38,773 nt of DNA from Ga0074130 sp035565355 (GTDB lineage: Bacteria; Pseudomonadota; Gammaproteobacteria; Burkholderiales; Rhodocyclaceae): assembly GCA_035565355.1 (NCBI GenBank), contig DATMSM010000062.1, positions 1 to 38,773 on the forward strand, written 5' to 3'. Shown one piece after another: positions 30,199-38,035 of the stretch. Position 1 is the first letter of the stretch. Each line of letters begins with the position of its first letter. The position numbers were made by a program, and so were the translations under genes. Under the pieces are notes generated by a model. The model worked only from the letters and a program-made list of their open reading frames with translations, had not been told where the DNA came from and did not search any database.

Positions 30199-31524
30199 GT
30201 GTTCTTCAAAAAGCATCAACATCGCATCAATGCGCTCGAAACTGAACTGCAGGCATGTCAGGCGGTTCTGCAGGCACTGCATCGTTCAACGGCCTGGGTA
30301 GAGCTCGGGCTGAACGGCACGGTACTCGATGCCAACGAAGCCTTCTGTCATGTCGTTGGCTACGCAAGAAGCGAGTTGATCGGCCGCAAGCATGCGCAGC
30401 TATGTTTTGGCGGCTATGCAAACAGCGCCGACTACGTCCGCTTCTGGACCCGCCTGCGCGCCGGCGAACACTTCAGCGGGCAGTTCCAACGCCGCAACAA
30501 GACCGGTCAGGCCGTCTGGCTGGAAGCAACTTACAACCCAGTACTGGACGCGCACGGATCTGTCGTCAAGGTGGTCAAGTTCGCAACTGACGTCACCGAC
30601 AAGGTGGACAAGGCAAATAGTGCGGCGGCAATGCTTGACGCCATTGAACGCTCGACCGCGGTGATCGAATTCAAGCCGGATGGCACGGTGCTGCGAGCCA
30701 ATCAGAACTTCCTTCAGCGCATGGGCTACACCGAGGCGCAGCTCGCCGGACAGCATCATCGTCGCTTTTGCAGTGCCGATGTGTACGGCAGCAATGATTA
30801 CCTGATCTTCTGGCAGCGTCTGGCGCGCGGCGAGTTCTTCTCCGGCCAATTCCAGCGTATAGATAGTCGTGGCGAAACGGTCTGGCTTGAGGCCAGCTAT
30901 AACCCGGTCATGGACGATGAAGGCAATATCGTCAAGGTGGTCAAGTTCGCCACCGACATCACCGCGCGCGTGCGCCGCCACCATGCAGAGAAGGAGGGGG
31001 CCGCCACCGCCTACACAGTGGCGCTGGAGACCAACCAGATTGCCGACGAAGGTGCAAAAACCATTCTTGAATCGGTGACGACCGTCAATGCCGTCGCCGA
31101 GCGCTTCGGTACCGCTGCACAGCAGGTCAGCCGTCTGGGTGACAAGACGCAGACCATCACGTCCATCGTGAAGGTCATCAAGGAGATCGCCGATCAGACC
31201 AACCTGCTCGCCTTGAACGCCGCCATCGAGGCGGCGCGAGCGGGTGATTCGGGCCGCGGCTTTGCCGTCGTTGCGGATGAGGTACGCAAGCTTGCCGAAC
31301 GCACGACAGCCTCAACCACTGAGATCGGCCAGACCATCAGCACCATACAGGCCGAATCAGCCCTGGTGTCGAGCACGATGAGCGAAGGACTGGGCTCGGT
31401 TGAACACGTGGTGGATCTTGCCAAGCATGCCGGCGCGTCGATCAAGCGGATTCAGGCCGACTCGCAACGAGTCGTCGATGTCATTCGTGAGCTCTCGGAA
31501 ACGGTGGCGAGAGACGGGAAGTAG
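30199..31524 (+). CDS. Soluble PAS-PAS methyl-accepting chemotaxis protein (BdlA-like architecture)
   Basis: Cytoplasmic chemoreceptor of 441 residues, without membrane helices or HAMP domain. Two PAS domains (about 20-135 and 140-258) are internal duplicates; both end in VKVVKFATD, encoded by an identical 20-base stretch. A short MCP signalling hairpin follows (about 270-441) with the conserved tip IADQTNLLALNAAIEAARAG. There is no C-terminal CheR-binding pentapeptide. The layout equals that of Pseudomonas aeruginosa BdlA, a biofilm-dispersal receptor. The GTG at 30199 has GGAGAG upstream. It starts 54 bases after the light operon and is followed by the first strong terminator on this strand, so it may be co-transcribed. 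Confidence 0.92.
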   Translation: MFFKKHQHRINALETELQACQAVLQALHRSTAWVELGLNGTVLDANEAFCHVVGYARSELIGRKHAQLCFGGYANSADYVRFWTRLRAGEHFSGQFQRRNKTGQAVWLEATYNPVLDAHGSVVKVVKFATDVTDKVDKANSAAAMLDAIERSTAVIEFKPDGTVLRANQNFLQRMGYTEAQLAGQHHRRFCSADVYGSNDYLIFWQRLARGEFFSGQFQRIDSRGETVWLEASYNPVMDDEGNIVKVVKFATDITARVRRHHAEKEGAATAYTVALETNQIADEGAKTILESVTTVNAVAERFGTAAQQVSRLGDKTQTITSIVKVIKEIADQTNLLALNAAIEAARAGDSGRGFAVVADEVRKLAERTTASTTEIGQTISTIQAESALVSSTMSEGLGSVEHVVDLAKHAGASIKRIQADSQRVVDVIRELSETVARDGK

Positions 31525-31592
31525 GCAACCGAGACGTGCTGTGGGGGGAGTCCTCAGGGGGACGTTTAGCGAGACGAGCTGGGATGTTCCGA

Positions 31593-31628
31593 AAAGCAAA
31601 AGGCCCACCGAAGTGGGCCTTTTGCTTT
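31593..31628. terminator. Strong rho-independent terminator
   Basis: A 16-pair perfect stem (AAAGCAAAAGGCCCAC at 31593-31608, GTGGGCCTTTTGCTTT at 31613-31628) with the CGAA loop. T-rich sequence follows on both strands. It ends the chemoreceptor transcript and, read the other way, the tRNA-Asn transcript, so it is bidirectional. Confidence 0.92.
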
Positions 31629-31635
31629 GATACTT

Positions 31636-31711
31636 TGGCTCCCCGACCTGGGCTCGAACCAGGGACCTACGGATTAACAGTCCGGCGCTCTACCGACTGA
31701 GCTATCGAGGA
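31636..31711 (-). tRNA. tRNA-Asn (anticodon GTT)
   Basis: The 76-base cloverleaf includes an encoded CCA end. The acceptor stem pairs TCCTCGA with TCGGGGA (one G-T pair), the D-arm is GCTCAGTCGGTAGAGC, the anticodon loop is CTGTTAA giving anticodon GTT, and the T-arm is CCTGGTTCGAGCCCAGG. All conserved positions are present. It stands alone with its own promoter and terminator. Confidence 0.97.
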
Positions 31712-31725
31712 ACTAGAGAGGCAGG

Positions 31726-31754
31726 ATTATAGGCAACGAACCTGATTTTGGCAA
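31726..31754 (-). promoter_or_regulatory. Promoter of tRNA-Asn
   Basis: On the minus strand TTGCCA (complement of 31749-31754) is followed after exactly 17 bases by a perfect TATAAT (complement of 31726-31731), placing the start close to the tRNA 5' end at 31711. This strong promoter fits a stable-RNA gene. Confidence 0.85.
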
Positions 31755-31772
31755 GCGCTTTATGCGAAATAT

Positions 31773-32975
31773 TTACTGTTCGACGGTGGCGATAGCCTTG
31801 GCCACGTAGTCGAGGTTCTTGTCGTTGAGTGCGGCCAGGCAGATACGGCCGGTGCCGACCGCATAGATGCCGAATTCTTCGCGCAGGCGATCGACCTGGG
31901 CGGACGACAGGCCGGTGTAGCTGAACATGCCACGCTGCTGGATGACGAAGCTGTAATCACGCTTGACGCCAGCGGCCTTGAGCTTTTCGACCAGGCCGGT
32001 GCGCATGGCGCGGATGCGGTCGCGCATTTCGGCCAGTTCGGCTTCCCACTGCTGGCGCAGCTCGGGGCTGGCGAGAATGGCCGCGACGAGGGCGCCGCCG
32101 TGGGTGGGCGGGTTCGAGTAGTTGGTGCGGACGGTGCGCTTGACCTGCGACAGCACGCGTGCAGACTCGTCCTTGCTGCCGGTGACGATGGTCAGCGAGC
32201 CGACGCGTTCGCCGTAGAGGGAGAAGGACTTCGAAAAGGAGCTGGCGATCAGGAAGGGCAGGTCCGACTCGGCAAACAGCTTGACGGCGATGGCGTCTTC
32301 GCTGATGCCTTCGGCAAAGCCCTGGTAAGCCATGTCGAGGAAGGGGACGAGGCCCTTGGCCTTGGCGATGGCGACGACTTCTTGCCATTGTTCGACGCTG
32401 AGGTCGGCGCCGGTAGGGTTGTGGCAGCAGGCGTGCAGCAGCACGATGCTGTTGGCGGCCAGGCCGTTGAGGTAGGCCTTCATCTTATCGAAGGCGACGC
32501 CCTTGCTCTCGGCATCGTAGTAGGGGTAGGCGCCGACGGTGAAGCCGGCGGTTTCGAATACGGCGCGGTGATTTTCCCAGCTCGGGTCGCTGATGTGGAG
32601 CTGAGCCTGCGGCAGCAGGCGGCGCAGGTAGTCGGCGCCGATCTTGAGCGCGCCGGTACCGCCCAGGCATTCGAAGGTGATGCAGCGACCTTCGGCAATG
32701 ATGGGAGAGGCCTCGCCAAAGAGCAGCTTCTGCACGGCCTGGTTGTAGGCGGCGGCGCCTTCAATGGGCTGGTAGCCACGCGCCGGCGATGCGTCGACAC
32801 GGGCTTTTTCGGCGGCCTTGACTGCGCCCAGGAGAGGAAGTTTACCGTTTGCGTCCTGATAGACCCCGACGCCGAGGTTGACCTTGGTGGCGCGGGTATC
32901 GGCGTTGAATGCTTCGGTCAGGCCGAGAATGGGGTCGCGCGGGGCCATTTCTACATTGGCGAACAGGGAGGACAT
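31773..32975 (-). CDS. Aromatic/aspartate aminotransferase (class I)
   Basis: Pyridoxal-phosphate enzyme of 400 residues that transfers amino groups between aspartate or aromatic amino acids and 2-oxo acids. The PLP lysine is Lys249 in SSFSKSFSLYGERVG, with Asn186 (HNPTGADL) and Asp214 (FLDMAYQGF) as cofactor contacts and the carboxylate-binding Arg in TGRICLAAL near the end. It resembles TyrB/AspC of betaproteobacteria. I use the ATG at 32975, since homologues start with SLFANVEMAPRDPILGL; the frame is open to 33023. It is divergent from uvrB with only 63 bases between the starts. Confidence 0.94.
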   Translation of the reverse strand: MSSLFANVEMAPRDPILGLTEAFNADTRATKVNLGVGVYQDANGKLPLLGAVKAAEKARVDASPARGYQPIEGAAAYNQAVQKLLFGEASPIIAEGRCITFECLGGTGALKIGADYLRRLLPQAQLHISDPSWENHRAVFETAGFTVGAYPYYDAESKGVAFDKMKAYLNGLAANSIVLLHACCHNPTGADLSVEQWQEVVAIAKAKGLVPFLDMAYQGFAEGISEDAIAVKLFAESDLPFLIASSFSKSFSLYGERVGSLTIVTGSKDESARVLSQVKRTVRTNYSNPPTHGGALVAAILASPELRQQWEAELAEMRDRIRAMRTGLVEKLKAAGVKRDYSFVIQQRGMFSYTGLSSAQVDRLREEFGIYAVGTGRICLAALNDKNLDYVAKAIATVEQ

Positions 32976-33038
32976 GAACGGTTTCCTAAGGGGGGACTCA
33001 GATAGAATAAAGGGTTGAAACAACCGAAGATTTTACCC

Positions 33039-35087
33039 GTGATCGTCGAGTTTCCCAATAGTCCTTACAAGTTGTTCCAGCCCTTTCCGCCGGCCGGCGA
33101 TCAGCCTACCGCGATCAATCAATTGGTCGAAGGTATCGACGATGGGCTCATGTACCAGACCCTGCTTGGGGTGACCGGTTCGGGCAAGACTTTTACCATG
33201 GCTAATGTCATCGCCCGCCTCGGGCGACCGGCCCTGGTACTGGCGCCGAACAAGACGCTGGCAGCGCAGCTTTATTCGGAATTCCGCGAGTTCTTTCCGG
33301 AAAACGCGGTCGAGTATTTCGTCTCCTACTACGACTATTACCAGCCTGAGGCCTATGTGCCGTCGCGCGACCTTTTCATCGAAAAGGATTCGGCGATCAA
33401 TGAGCACATCGAGCAGATGCGCCTGTCGGCGACCAAGAGCCTGATGGAACGACGCGATGTGATCATCGTTGGCTCGGTCTCGACCATCTACGGTATCGGC
33501 GATCCGGTCGATTATCACAGCATGGTGCTGCATCTGCGCCAGGGAGAGAAGCTGGGCCAGCGCGACATGATTCGACGTCTCAGCGAGATGCAGTACGAGC
33601 GCAATGACATCGAGTTCAGCCGCGGCACCTATCGTGTGCGTGGCGATGTAATCGATATCTTCCCGGCAGAGAACGCCGAGAATGCCTTACGCGTCACACT
33701 GTTCGACGACGAGCTTGAGTCACTCGCGCTGTTCGATCCGCTGACGGGGCACACCCGGCAGAAGATCGGGCGCTTTACCGTTTACCCGTCCAGCCACTAC
33801 GTGACGCCGCGCAGCACGGTGGTGCGCGCCATCGAGGCGATCAAGCAGGAGCTGCGTGATCGGGTGAAGCAATACACCGAGGAGCACAAGCTGGTGGAAT
33901 GCCAGCGCATCGAACAGCGTACGCGCTTCGATCTGGAAATGCTCGACCAGCTCGGTTTCTGCAAGGGCATCGAAAATTATTCGCGCCATTTGTCCGGCCG
34001 CCAGGCCGGTGAGGCACCGCCGACGCTGATCGACTATCTACCGCCGGATTCGCTGCTCTTCATCGACGAGTCGCATGTGACCGTTTCGCAGGTGGGTGGC
34101 ATGTACAAGGGCGACCGTTCGCGCAAGGAGAACCTGGTCAATTACGGCTTCCGTCTGCCGTCGGCGCTGGACAACCGGCCGCTCAAGTTTGACGAGTTCG
34201 AGAAGCTGATGCCGCAGACCGTGTTCGTATCGGCCACGCCGGCGGATTACGAAGCCCAGCATCAGGGCCAGGTGGTCGAGCAGGTGGTGCGCCCGACCGG
34301 GCTGGTTGATCCTCAGGTCATCGTGCGCCCGGCCATTACCCAGGTCGATGATCTGCTCGGCGAACTCAAGCTGCGTATCGCCAAGAACGAGCGCGTGCTG
34401 GTGACGACGCTGACCAAGAAACTGTCGGAGCAACTGACCGAGTATCTTGCCGACAACGGCATCAAGGTGCGTTATCTGCACTCGGATATCGACACGGTCG
34501 AGCGCGTGGAAATCCTGCGCGACCTGCGCCTGGGCGAGTTCGATGTGCTGATCGGCATTAACCTGCTGCGCGAAGGCCTGGATATTCCCGAGGTCTCGCT
34601 GGTGGCGATTCTCGATGCGGACAAGGAAGGTTTTCTGCGTTCCTATCGTTCGCTGATTCAGACCATAGGCCGGGCGGCACGGCATTTGAATGGAACTGCC
34701 ATCCTGTATGCCGACCGGATGACCGATTCGATGAAGAAGGCCATCGATGAAACCGAGCGCCGCCGAGCCAAGCAGATTGCCTTCAACGAGGCCAATGGCA
34801 TTGTCCCCAAGAGCGTGCACAAGCGCATCAAGGACATCATCGACGGCGTGTATACCGAAGAGGACGGCCAGCGCGAACTCAAGGTGGCGGAAGCCGCGGC
34901 GCGCTACGAAGCCATGAGTGAAAAGGCCATGGCCAAGGAAATCAAGCGCCTTGAGAAAGCCATGCAAGAACACGCCAAGAATCTTGAGTTCGAGGAAGCC
35001 GCTGCCGCGCGGGATGAGCTGACCAAGCTCAAAGCGCTGGCTTTTGGCGGCGAAGCGCACGATGCGCCGCTGGAGCCGGATGCATGA
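33039..35087 (+). CDS. uvrB: Excinuclease ABC subunit B
   Basis: Helicase-like damage-verifying subunit of nucleotide excision repair, 682 residues. Walker A GVTGSGKT (residues 44-51), the damage-probing beta-hairpin YYDYYQPEAYVPSRDLF, DESHVT (Walker B), the helicase motifs TLTKKLSEQLTEYL and QTIGRAARH, and the C-terminal UVR domain (NLEFEEAAAARDEL) are all present. I choose the GTG at 33039 because homologues start VxFPNSPYKLFQPFPPAGDQP; a TTG at 33015 would add eight residues. I see no LexA box upstream. Its stop overlaps the phosphatase start in an ATGA junction. Confidence 0.97.
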   Translation: MIVEFPNSPYKLFQPFPPAGDQPTAINQLVEGIDDGLMYQTLLGVTGSGKTFTMANVIARLGRPALVLAPNKTLAAQLYSEFREFFPENAVEYFVSYYDYYQPEAYVPSRDLFIEKDSAINEHIEQMRLSATKSLMERRDVIIVGSVSTIYGIGDPVDYHSMVLHLRQGEKLGQRDMIRRLSEMQYERNDIEFSRGTYRVRGDVIDIFPAENAENALRVTLFDDELESLALFDPLTGHTRQKIGRFTVYPSSHYVTPRSTVVRAIEAIKQELRDRVKQYTEEHKLVECQRIEQRTRFDLEMLDQLGFCKGIENYSRHLSGRQAGEAPPTLIDYLPPDSLLFIDESHVTVSQVGGMYKGDRSRKENLVNYGFRLPSALDNRPLKFDEFEKLMPQTVFVSATPADYEAQHQGQVVEQVVRPTGLVDPQVIVRPAITQVDDLLGELKLRIAKNERVLVTTLTKKLSEQLTEYLADNGIKVRYLHSDIDTVERVEILRDLRLGEFDVLIGINLLREGLDIPEVSLVAILDADKEGFLRSYRSLIQTIGRAARHLNGTAILYADRMTDSMKKAIDETERRRAKQIAFNEANGIVPKSVHKRIKDIIDGVYTEEDGQRELKVAEAAARYEAMSEKAMAKEIKRLEKAMQEHAKNLEFEEAAAARDELTKLKALAFGGEAHDAPLEPDA

Positions 35088-35554
35088 GTAAGCCCAGCGT
35101 TCTGTTCGTCTGCACGGGCAATATATGCAGGTCTCCTACCGCCGAGGGGATTCTGCGCAAACGTCTGGAAGAGCTGGGGTTGGAGGTCGTCGTGGATTCT
35201 GCCGGCACGCACGGCTACCACGTTGGCGACGCCCCGGATCCGCGTTCGATCAAGGCAGCGGCGAAGCGGGGCTACGACATCAGCCGGCTCAAGGCGCGGC
35301 GGATTTCACCCGAGGATTTCGAGCGTTTCGATTTTGTGGTGGCGCTGGATGGCGAGCATATGCGCTTGATGCGCCGTAGCTGCCCGCCCGAGCTTCATCA
35401 CAAGCTTTACGAGATGATGGTGTTCGCGCCGGATGCGCGACATCGCGAGGTACCCGATCCCTACTACGGGCCGGTAGATGGCTTCGAGCTGGTGCTTGAC
35501 CTGCTGGAAGAGGCAATCGAGGGACTGGTGAAGGAAATCCAGGCCCGCCCCTGA
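35084..35554 (+). CDS. Low-molecular-weight protein tyrosine phosphatase
   Basis: Cytoplasmic phosphatase of 156 residues. The catalytic loop CTGNICRS (nucleophile Cys10, Arg16) near the N-terminus and the general-acid Asp125 in DPYYGP are intact. This branch dephosphorylates tyrosine kinases of exopolysaccharide systems or other small phospho-substrates, but no kinase is nearby. It overlaps uvrB by four bases and so is translationally coupled to it, an arrangement common in betaproteobacteria. It ends three bases before the convergent hemP stop. Confidence 0.95.
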   Translation: MSKPSVLFVCTGNICRSPTAEGILRKRLEELGLEVVVDSAGTHGYHVGDAPDPRSIKAAAKRGYDISRLKARRISPEDFERFDFVVALDGEHMRLMRRSCPPELHHKLYEMMVFAPDARHREVPDPYYGPVDGFELVLDLLEEAIEGLVKEIQARP

Positions 35555-35557
35555 TGC

Positions 35558-35752
35558 CTACTTGGTCAGGATCAGCTTGTTCTCGCGAGTGATGCGCAGC
35601 AGGTAAAGCTTGCCTTCGTGCGCGATGCGCACGGTATTGCTCTTGTCCTGGAACAGCTGCTCGGTGTGGATGAGCGGCGGCTGGCCGTTTTCTCCGGGTG
35701 TGAGCGTGATGGCGGGCGGGAAGTGCGGGCTATCCAGGGGCTCGCTGTCCAT
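35558..35752 (-). CDS. hemP: Hemin uptake protein HemP
   Basis: Small cytoplasmic protein of 64 residues, last gene of the tonB-exbB-exbD cluster. The C-terminal core IHTEQLFQDKSNTVRIAHEG followed by KLYLLRITRENKLILTK is the HemP signature. I take the ATG at 35752, 22 bases after exbD; the longer frame to 35854 lies inside exbD. HemP is linked to iron-starvation-induced heme uptake and in Burkholderia relatives supports transcription of heme-receptor genes. Its link with Fur regulation fits the Fur-box-like sites upstream of tonB. Confidence 0.92.
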   Translation of the reverse strand: MDSEPLDSPHFPPAITLTPGENGQPPLIHTEQLFQDKSNTVRIAHEGKLYLLRITRENKLILTK

Positions 35753-35774
35753 GATGTTTCCTTGCGAGATCAGC

Positions 35775-36200
35775 TTAGTGCTTGCTGCTCGGGTTGGTGA
35801 CGAAGCCGAATTTGGCGAGGCCCGCATCGCGGCTGGCGCCCATGACTTCGGCAATTTTCTCGTAACGCGCTTCCTTGTCGGCCGACATATGCACTTCCGG
35901 CTGCGGCTCGGCCTTGGCTGCGGCTTCGAGTCGGCTCTTCAATTGTTCCTGGGTGACAACGCTGTCGTCCCAGTAGATCTCGCCGTCGGCCTTGACCGTC
36001 AGGCGTATGGTTTCCGGCTTCTGATCGAGCGCGGCTGCACTCACTTGCGGCAGGTCCACCTTGATGGCTTGCGTCATCAGCGGCGCGGTCACGATGAAGA
36101 TGATGAGTAGCACCAGCATGACGTCGACCAGCGGCGTCATGTTGATTTCCGACATGGGCTGGTTATTGCCCGAGCTGAAGTCGCCTCCGCCGAAAGCCAT
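35775..36200 (-). CDS. exbD: Biopolymer transport protein ExbD
   Basis: Proton-channel subunit of the TonB energising complex, 141 residues. One membrane helix (VDVMLVLLIIFIVTAPL) carries the essential Asp26, and the periplasmic domain (about 45-141) has the usual fold with IRLTVKADGEIYWDD. It begins in a TAATG overlap with exbB, showing translational coupling. Confidence 0.95.
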   Translation of the reverse strand: MAFGGGDFSSGNNQPMSEINMTPLVDVMLVLLIIFIVTAPLMTQAIKVDLPQVSAAALDQKPETIRLTVKADGEIYWDDSVVTQEQLKSRLEAAAKAEPQPEVHMSADKEARYEKIAEVMGASRDAGLAKFGFVTNPSSKH

Positions 36201-36919
36201 TATTTGACTCCCGTCAGACGCTGGCCCTTGCCTTGCGTGTTGACGATGGCGCGGCCGGTGGTGAAGTAGGTGTGCAGGTCGGTGGCGAAGGCATCGAGCT
36301 CGGCATTGACGACGCGCAGGCCGCGGCTGAGCGCGTTATAGGCCAGCACGGCCGGGATGGCGACGAAGAGGCCGGCAGCGGTCATGATCAGCGCTTCGCC
36401 GACAGGGCCGGCCACCTTGTCCAGGCTGGCCTGTCCAGTGGCACCAATAGTGGCGAGGGCATGATAGATACCCCAGACGGTACCGAACAAGCCGATGAAG
36501 GGTGCTGTCGAGCCGATCGAGGCGAGGAAGGTCAGGCCGTTTTCAAGATGGCTGTTGGCGCGGGCAATGCCCTGGCGCAGCGCACGGGTGACCAGCTCGC
36601 CCAGCGACAGGTGGGCGTCGAGGTGGGGATGATCGGTGCTGTGGTCATTGAAGTGGCGTACGGCTTGTGAAGCGCGCTGGGCGACGAAGGCAAAGGGTTC
36701 GGCCGGGGCGATGCGGATCAGGCCATCCTCGAAATTCGAGGCCTGCCAGAAGCTTTCGACCAGCGGCGAGGCTTGGCGGCGCAGGCGATAAATCTGCAGG
36801 CTTTTGGCGCCGATGACGGCCCAACTGCTGATTGAGAGAACGATCAGGATGATGGCCACGGCGTGAGAAACGAAGTCTCCCTGTGCCCAGTAGGCGGCGA
36901 GGCTGAATGATTCGGACAT
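36200..36919 (-). CDS. exbB: Biopolymer transport protein ExbB
   Basis: Inner-membrane pentamer subunit of the TonB motor, 239 residues and three helices (near residues 18-38, 130-150 and 170-190). The MotA/TolQ/ExbB signature is visible in LTFLASIGSTAPFIGLFGTVWGIYHAL and in GPVGEALIMTAAGLFVAIPAVLAYN. It follows tonB by two bases and overlaps exbD, and a TolQ role is unlikely because no tolR/tolA genes are present. Confidence 0.95.
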   Translation of the reverse strand: MSESFSLAAYWAQGDFVSHAVAIILIVLSISSWAVIGAKSLQIYRLRRQASPLVESFWQASNFEDGLIRIAPAEPFAFVAQRASQAVRHFNDHSTDHPHLDAHLSLGELVTRALRQGIARANSHLENGLTFLASIGSTAPFIGLFGTVWGIYHALATIGATGQASLDKVAGPVGEALIMTAAGLFVAIPAVLAYNALSRGLRVVNAELDAFATDLHTYFTTGRAIVNTQGKGQRLTGVK

Positions 36920-36921
36920 GC

Positions 36922-37674
36922 TTATTTCTCCAGAACAAAGGGCATGGGAACGATGACGCTGGCGGCAACGGGTTCGCCGAAGCGTTTGGCCGGAACGAAT
37001 TTCCAGCGCTTGATGGCTTCCAGAGCAGCATCGTCGAGGCGTGAGTAACCCGAAGAACGCTTCAGGGATACCTTGCTCGGCAGGCCGTCGGGCTGAACCT
37101 GTACTTCGACCTCGACGCGGCCTTCCTCGCCGAGTCGGCGCGACATCGAGGGATAAGCCGGCCGCGGATTATTCAAGTAGGCAGCATCGAACTGCGGCTT
37201 GGAATCGGAGACGGCGGTGTTGGGCTTGTCCGCGCCGCTGGGCGCTGCAGTGCTTTGCACTTCGGCCGGCGGTGTCGGTGTCGGTGCGGGCTGTTCGCGG
37301 CTGATGGCGGTCTTGCTGTCCACCGGCGCGGGTTGAGGCTGCGGCTTTGGCTTGGGTTCGGATTTCTTCACCACCGGTTGCGGCTTGGGCGCCGGGGCGG
37401 GTGCAGGCGGCTCGGGGGCCGCAGGGGCCATCGGCAGCAGGGTGACATTGAAGATGTCGGGCGCCTGCGGCGGAGTCTGATAGAAGATGAATGCAGAAGC
37501 GATGATCAGACCGTGGCCGAGCAGGGCAAGCAGCAGCCAGCGCATCATGCTGCGCCAGCCGGCGGAGCTGAGGTCGATGCTAGGCAATGCAGAGGCGTAC
37601 ATGGCGTGCGATCCCGTCGCGGTTTTCCGTACTGAAGGTTCAGTTGTGCTTTGGAACTTTACAGCGCTTTCCAT
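36922..37674 (-). CDS. tonB: Energy transducer TonB
   Basis: Links the ExbBD motor to outer-membrane receptors for iron complexes and heme; 250 residues. One N-terminal membrane helix (MMRWLLLALLGHGLIIASAFIF, near residues 43-63) is followed by a long Pro/Lys-rich spacer (EPKPKPQPQPAPV) that spans the periplasm. The C-terminal TonB domain (about 165-250) has YPSMSRRLGEEGRVEVEVQV and SGYSRLDDAALEAIKRWKFVPA. The ATG at 37674 gives a longer cytoplasmic tail; the ATG at 37602 is an alternative, and neither has a strong ribosome site. Two Fur-box-like sites lie upstream. Confidence 0.93.
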   Translation of the reverse strand: MESAVKFQSTTEPSVRKTATGSHAMYASALPSIDLSSAGWRSMMRWLLLALLGHGLIIASAFIFYQTPPQAPDIFNVTLLPMAPAAPEPPAPAPAPKPQPVVKKSEPKPKPQPQPAPVDSKTAISREQPAPTPTPPAEVQSTAAPSGADKPNTAVSDSKPQFDAAYLNNPRPAYPSMSRRLGEEGRVEVEVQVQPDGLPSKVSLKRSSGYSRLDDAALEAIKRWKFVPAKRFGEPVAASVIVPMPFVLEK

Positions 37675-37796
37675 CTTGGGCGGTACGGAGATCTGTGTGA
37701 GTCGGTGATTTCTTGCATGCGGCCATGAAGCACGGGCTTGGCATGTCGGCCTTGTATCCTGATAAGGGGCGCAGCAAGATTGGGTTGATGACTGGA

Positions 37797-37811
37797 TGAG
37801 AATTTATCTCG
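37797..37811. promoter_or_regulatory. Weak second Fur-box-like site
   Basis: TGAGAATTTATCTCG contains the inverted repeat GAGA/TCTC; its first half matches the Fur heptad at six of seven positions, the second half poorly. It overlaps the candidate -10 box of the tonB promoter, a typical repression position. Confidence 0.35.
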
Positions 37812-37830
37812 TTTGCCTCTCTTTGTAAAG
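37801..37830 (-). promoter_or_regulatory. Candidate tonB promoter
   Basis: On the minus strand TTTACA (complement of 37825-37830) is followed by TAAATT (complement of 37801-37806) with an 18-base spacer, or by GATAAA with a 16-base spacer. The pair is flanked by two Fur-box-like sites. Confidence 0.45.
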
Positions 37831-37836
37831 CTAGGT

Positions 37837-37851
37837 GAGAACTATTTTCAT
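37837..37851. promoter_or_regulatory. Putative Fur box upstream of tonB
   Basis: TGAGAACTATTTTCA has the 7-1-7 inverted-repeat form of a Fur site and agrees with the consensus TGATAATNATTATCA at 11 of the 14 defined positions. It sits just upstream of the candidate -35 box of tonB, consistent with iron-repressed expression of tonB-exbB-exbD-hemP. Confidence 0.6.
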
Positions 37852-37987
37852 TAACAGCCTGAAAAAAATATTGATGGCTGAGGCTGACCCGGAGCTACGT
37901 GCTGCACCGCCGCGAATCATGAAGTGTGGCCAACGCTATGCATTGCTAGGGAATGAGAGCGCCTGATGATGATTCAGTGCGCAAACA

Positions 37988-38016
37988 AAAACGGCCGACA
38001 GAGTGTCGGCCGTTTT
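37988..38016 (-). terminator. Rho-independent terminator of the RNase E gene
   Basis: A 13-pair perfect stem (AAAACGGCCGACA at 37988-38000, TGTCGGCCGTTTT at 38004-38016) with the loop GAG. On the minus strand it is followed by TTTTTGTTTG. It lies 20 bases after the RNase E stop codon and is one of the clearest terminators in the window. Confidence 0.9.
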
Positions 38017-38035
38017 CTTTCTCGCAACGCTGCAA

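Noticed and set aside
32976..33038. LexA (SOS) box upstream of uvrB
   Set aside because: No CTG-N10-CAG sequence is present in the gap; only a short GGTTG/CAACC hairpin is seen.
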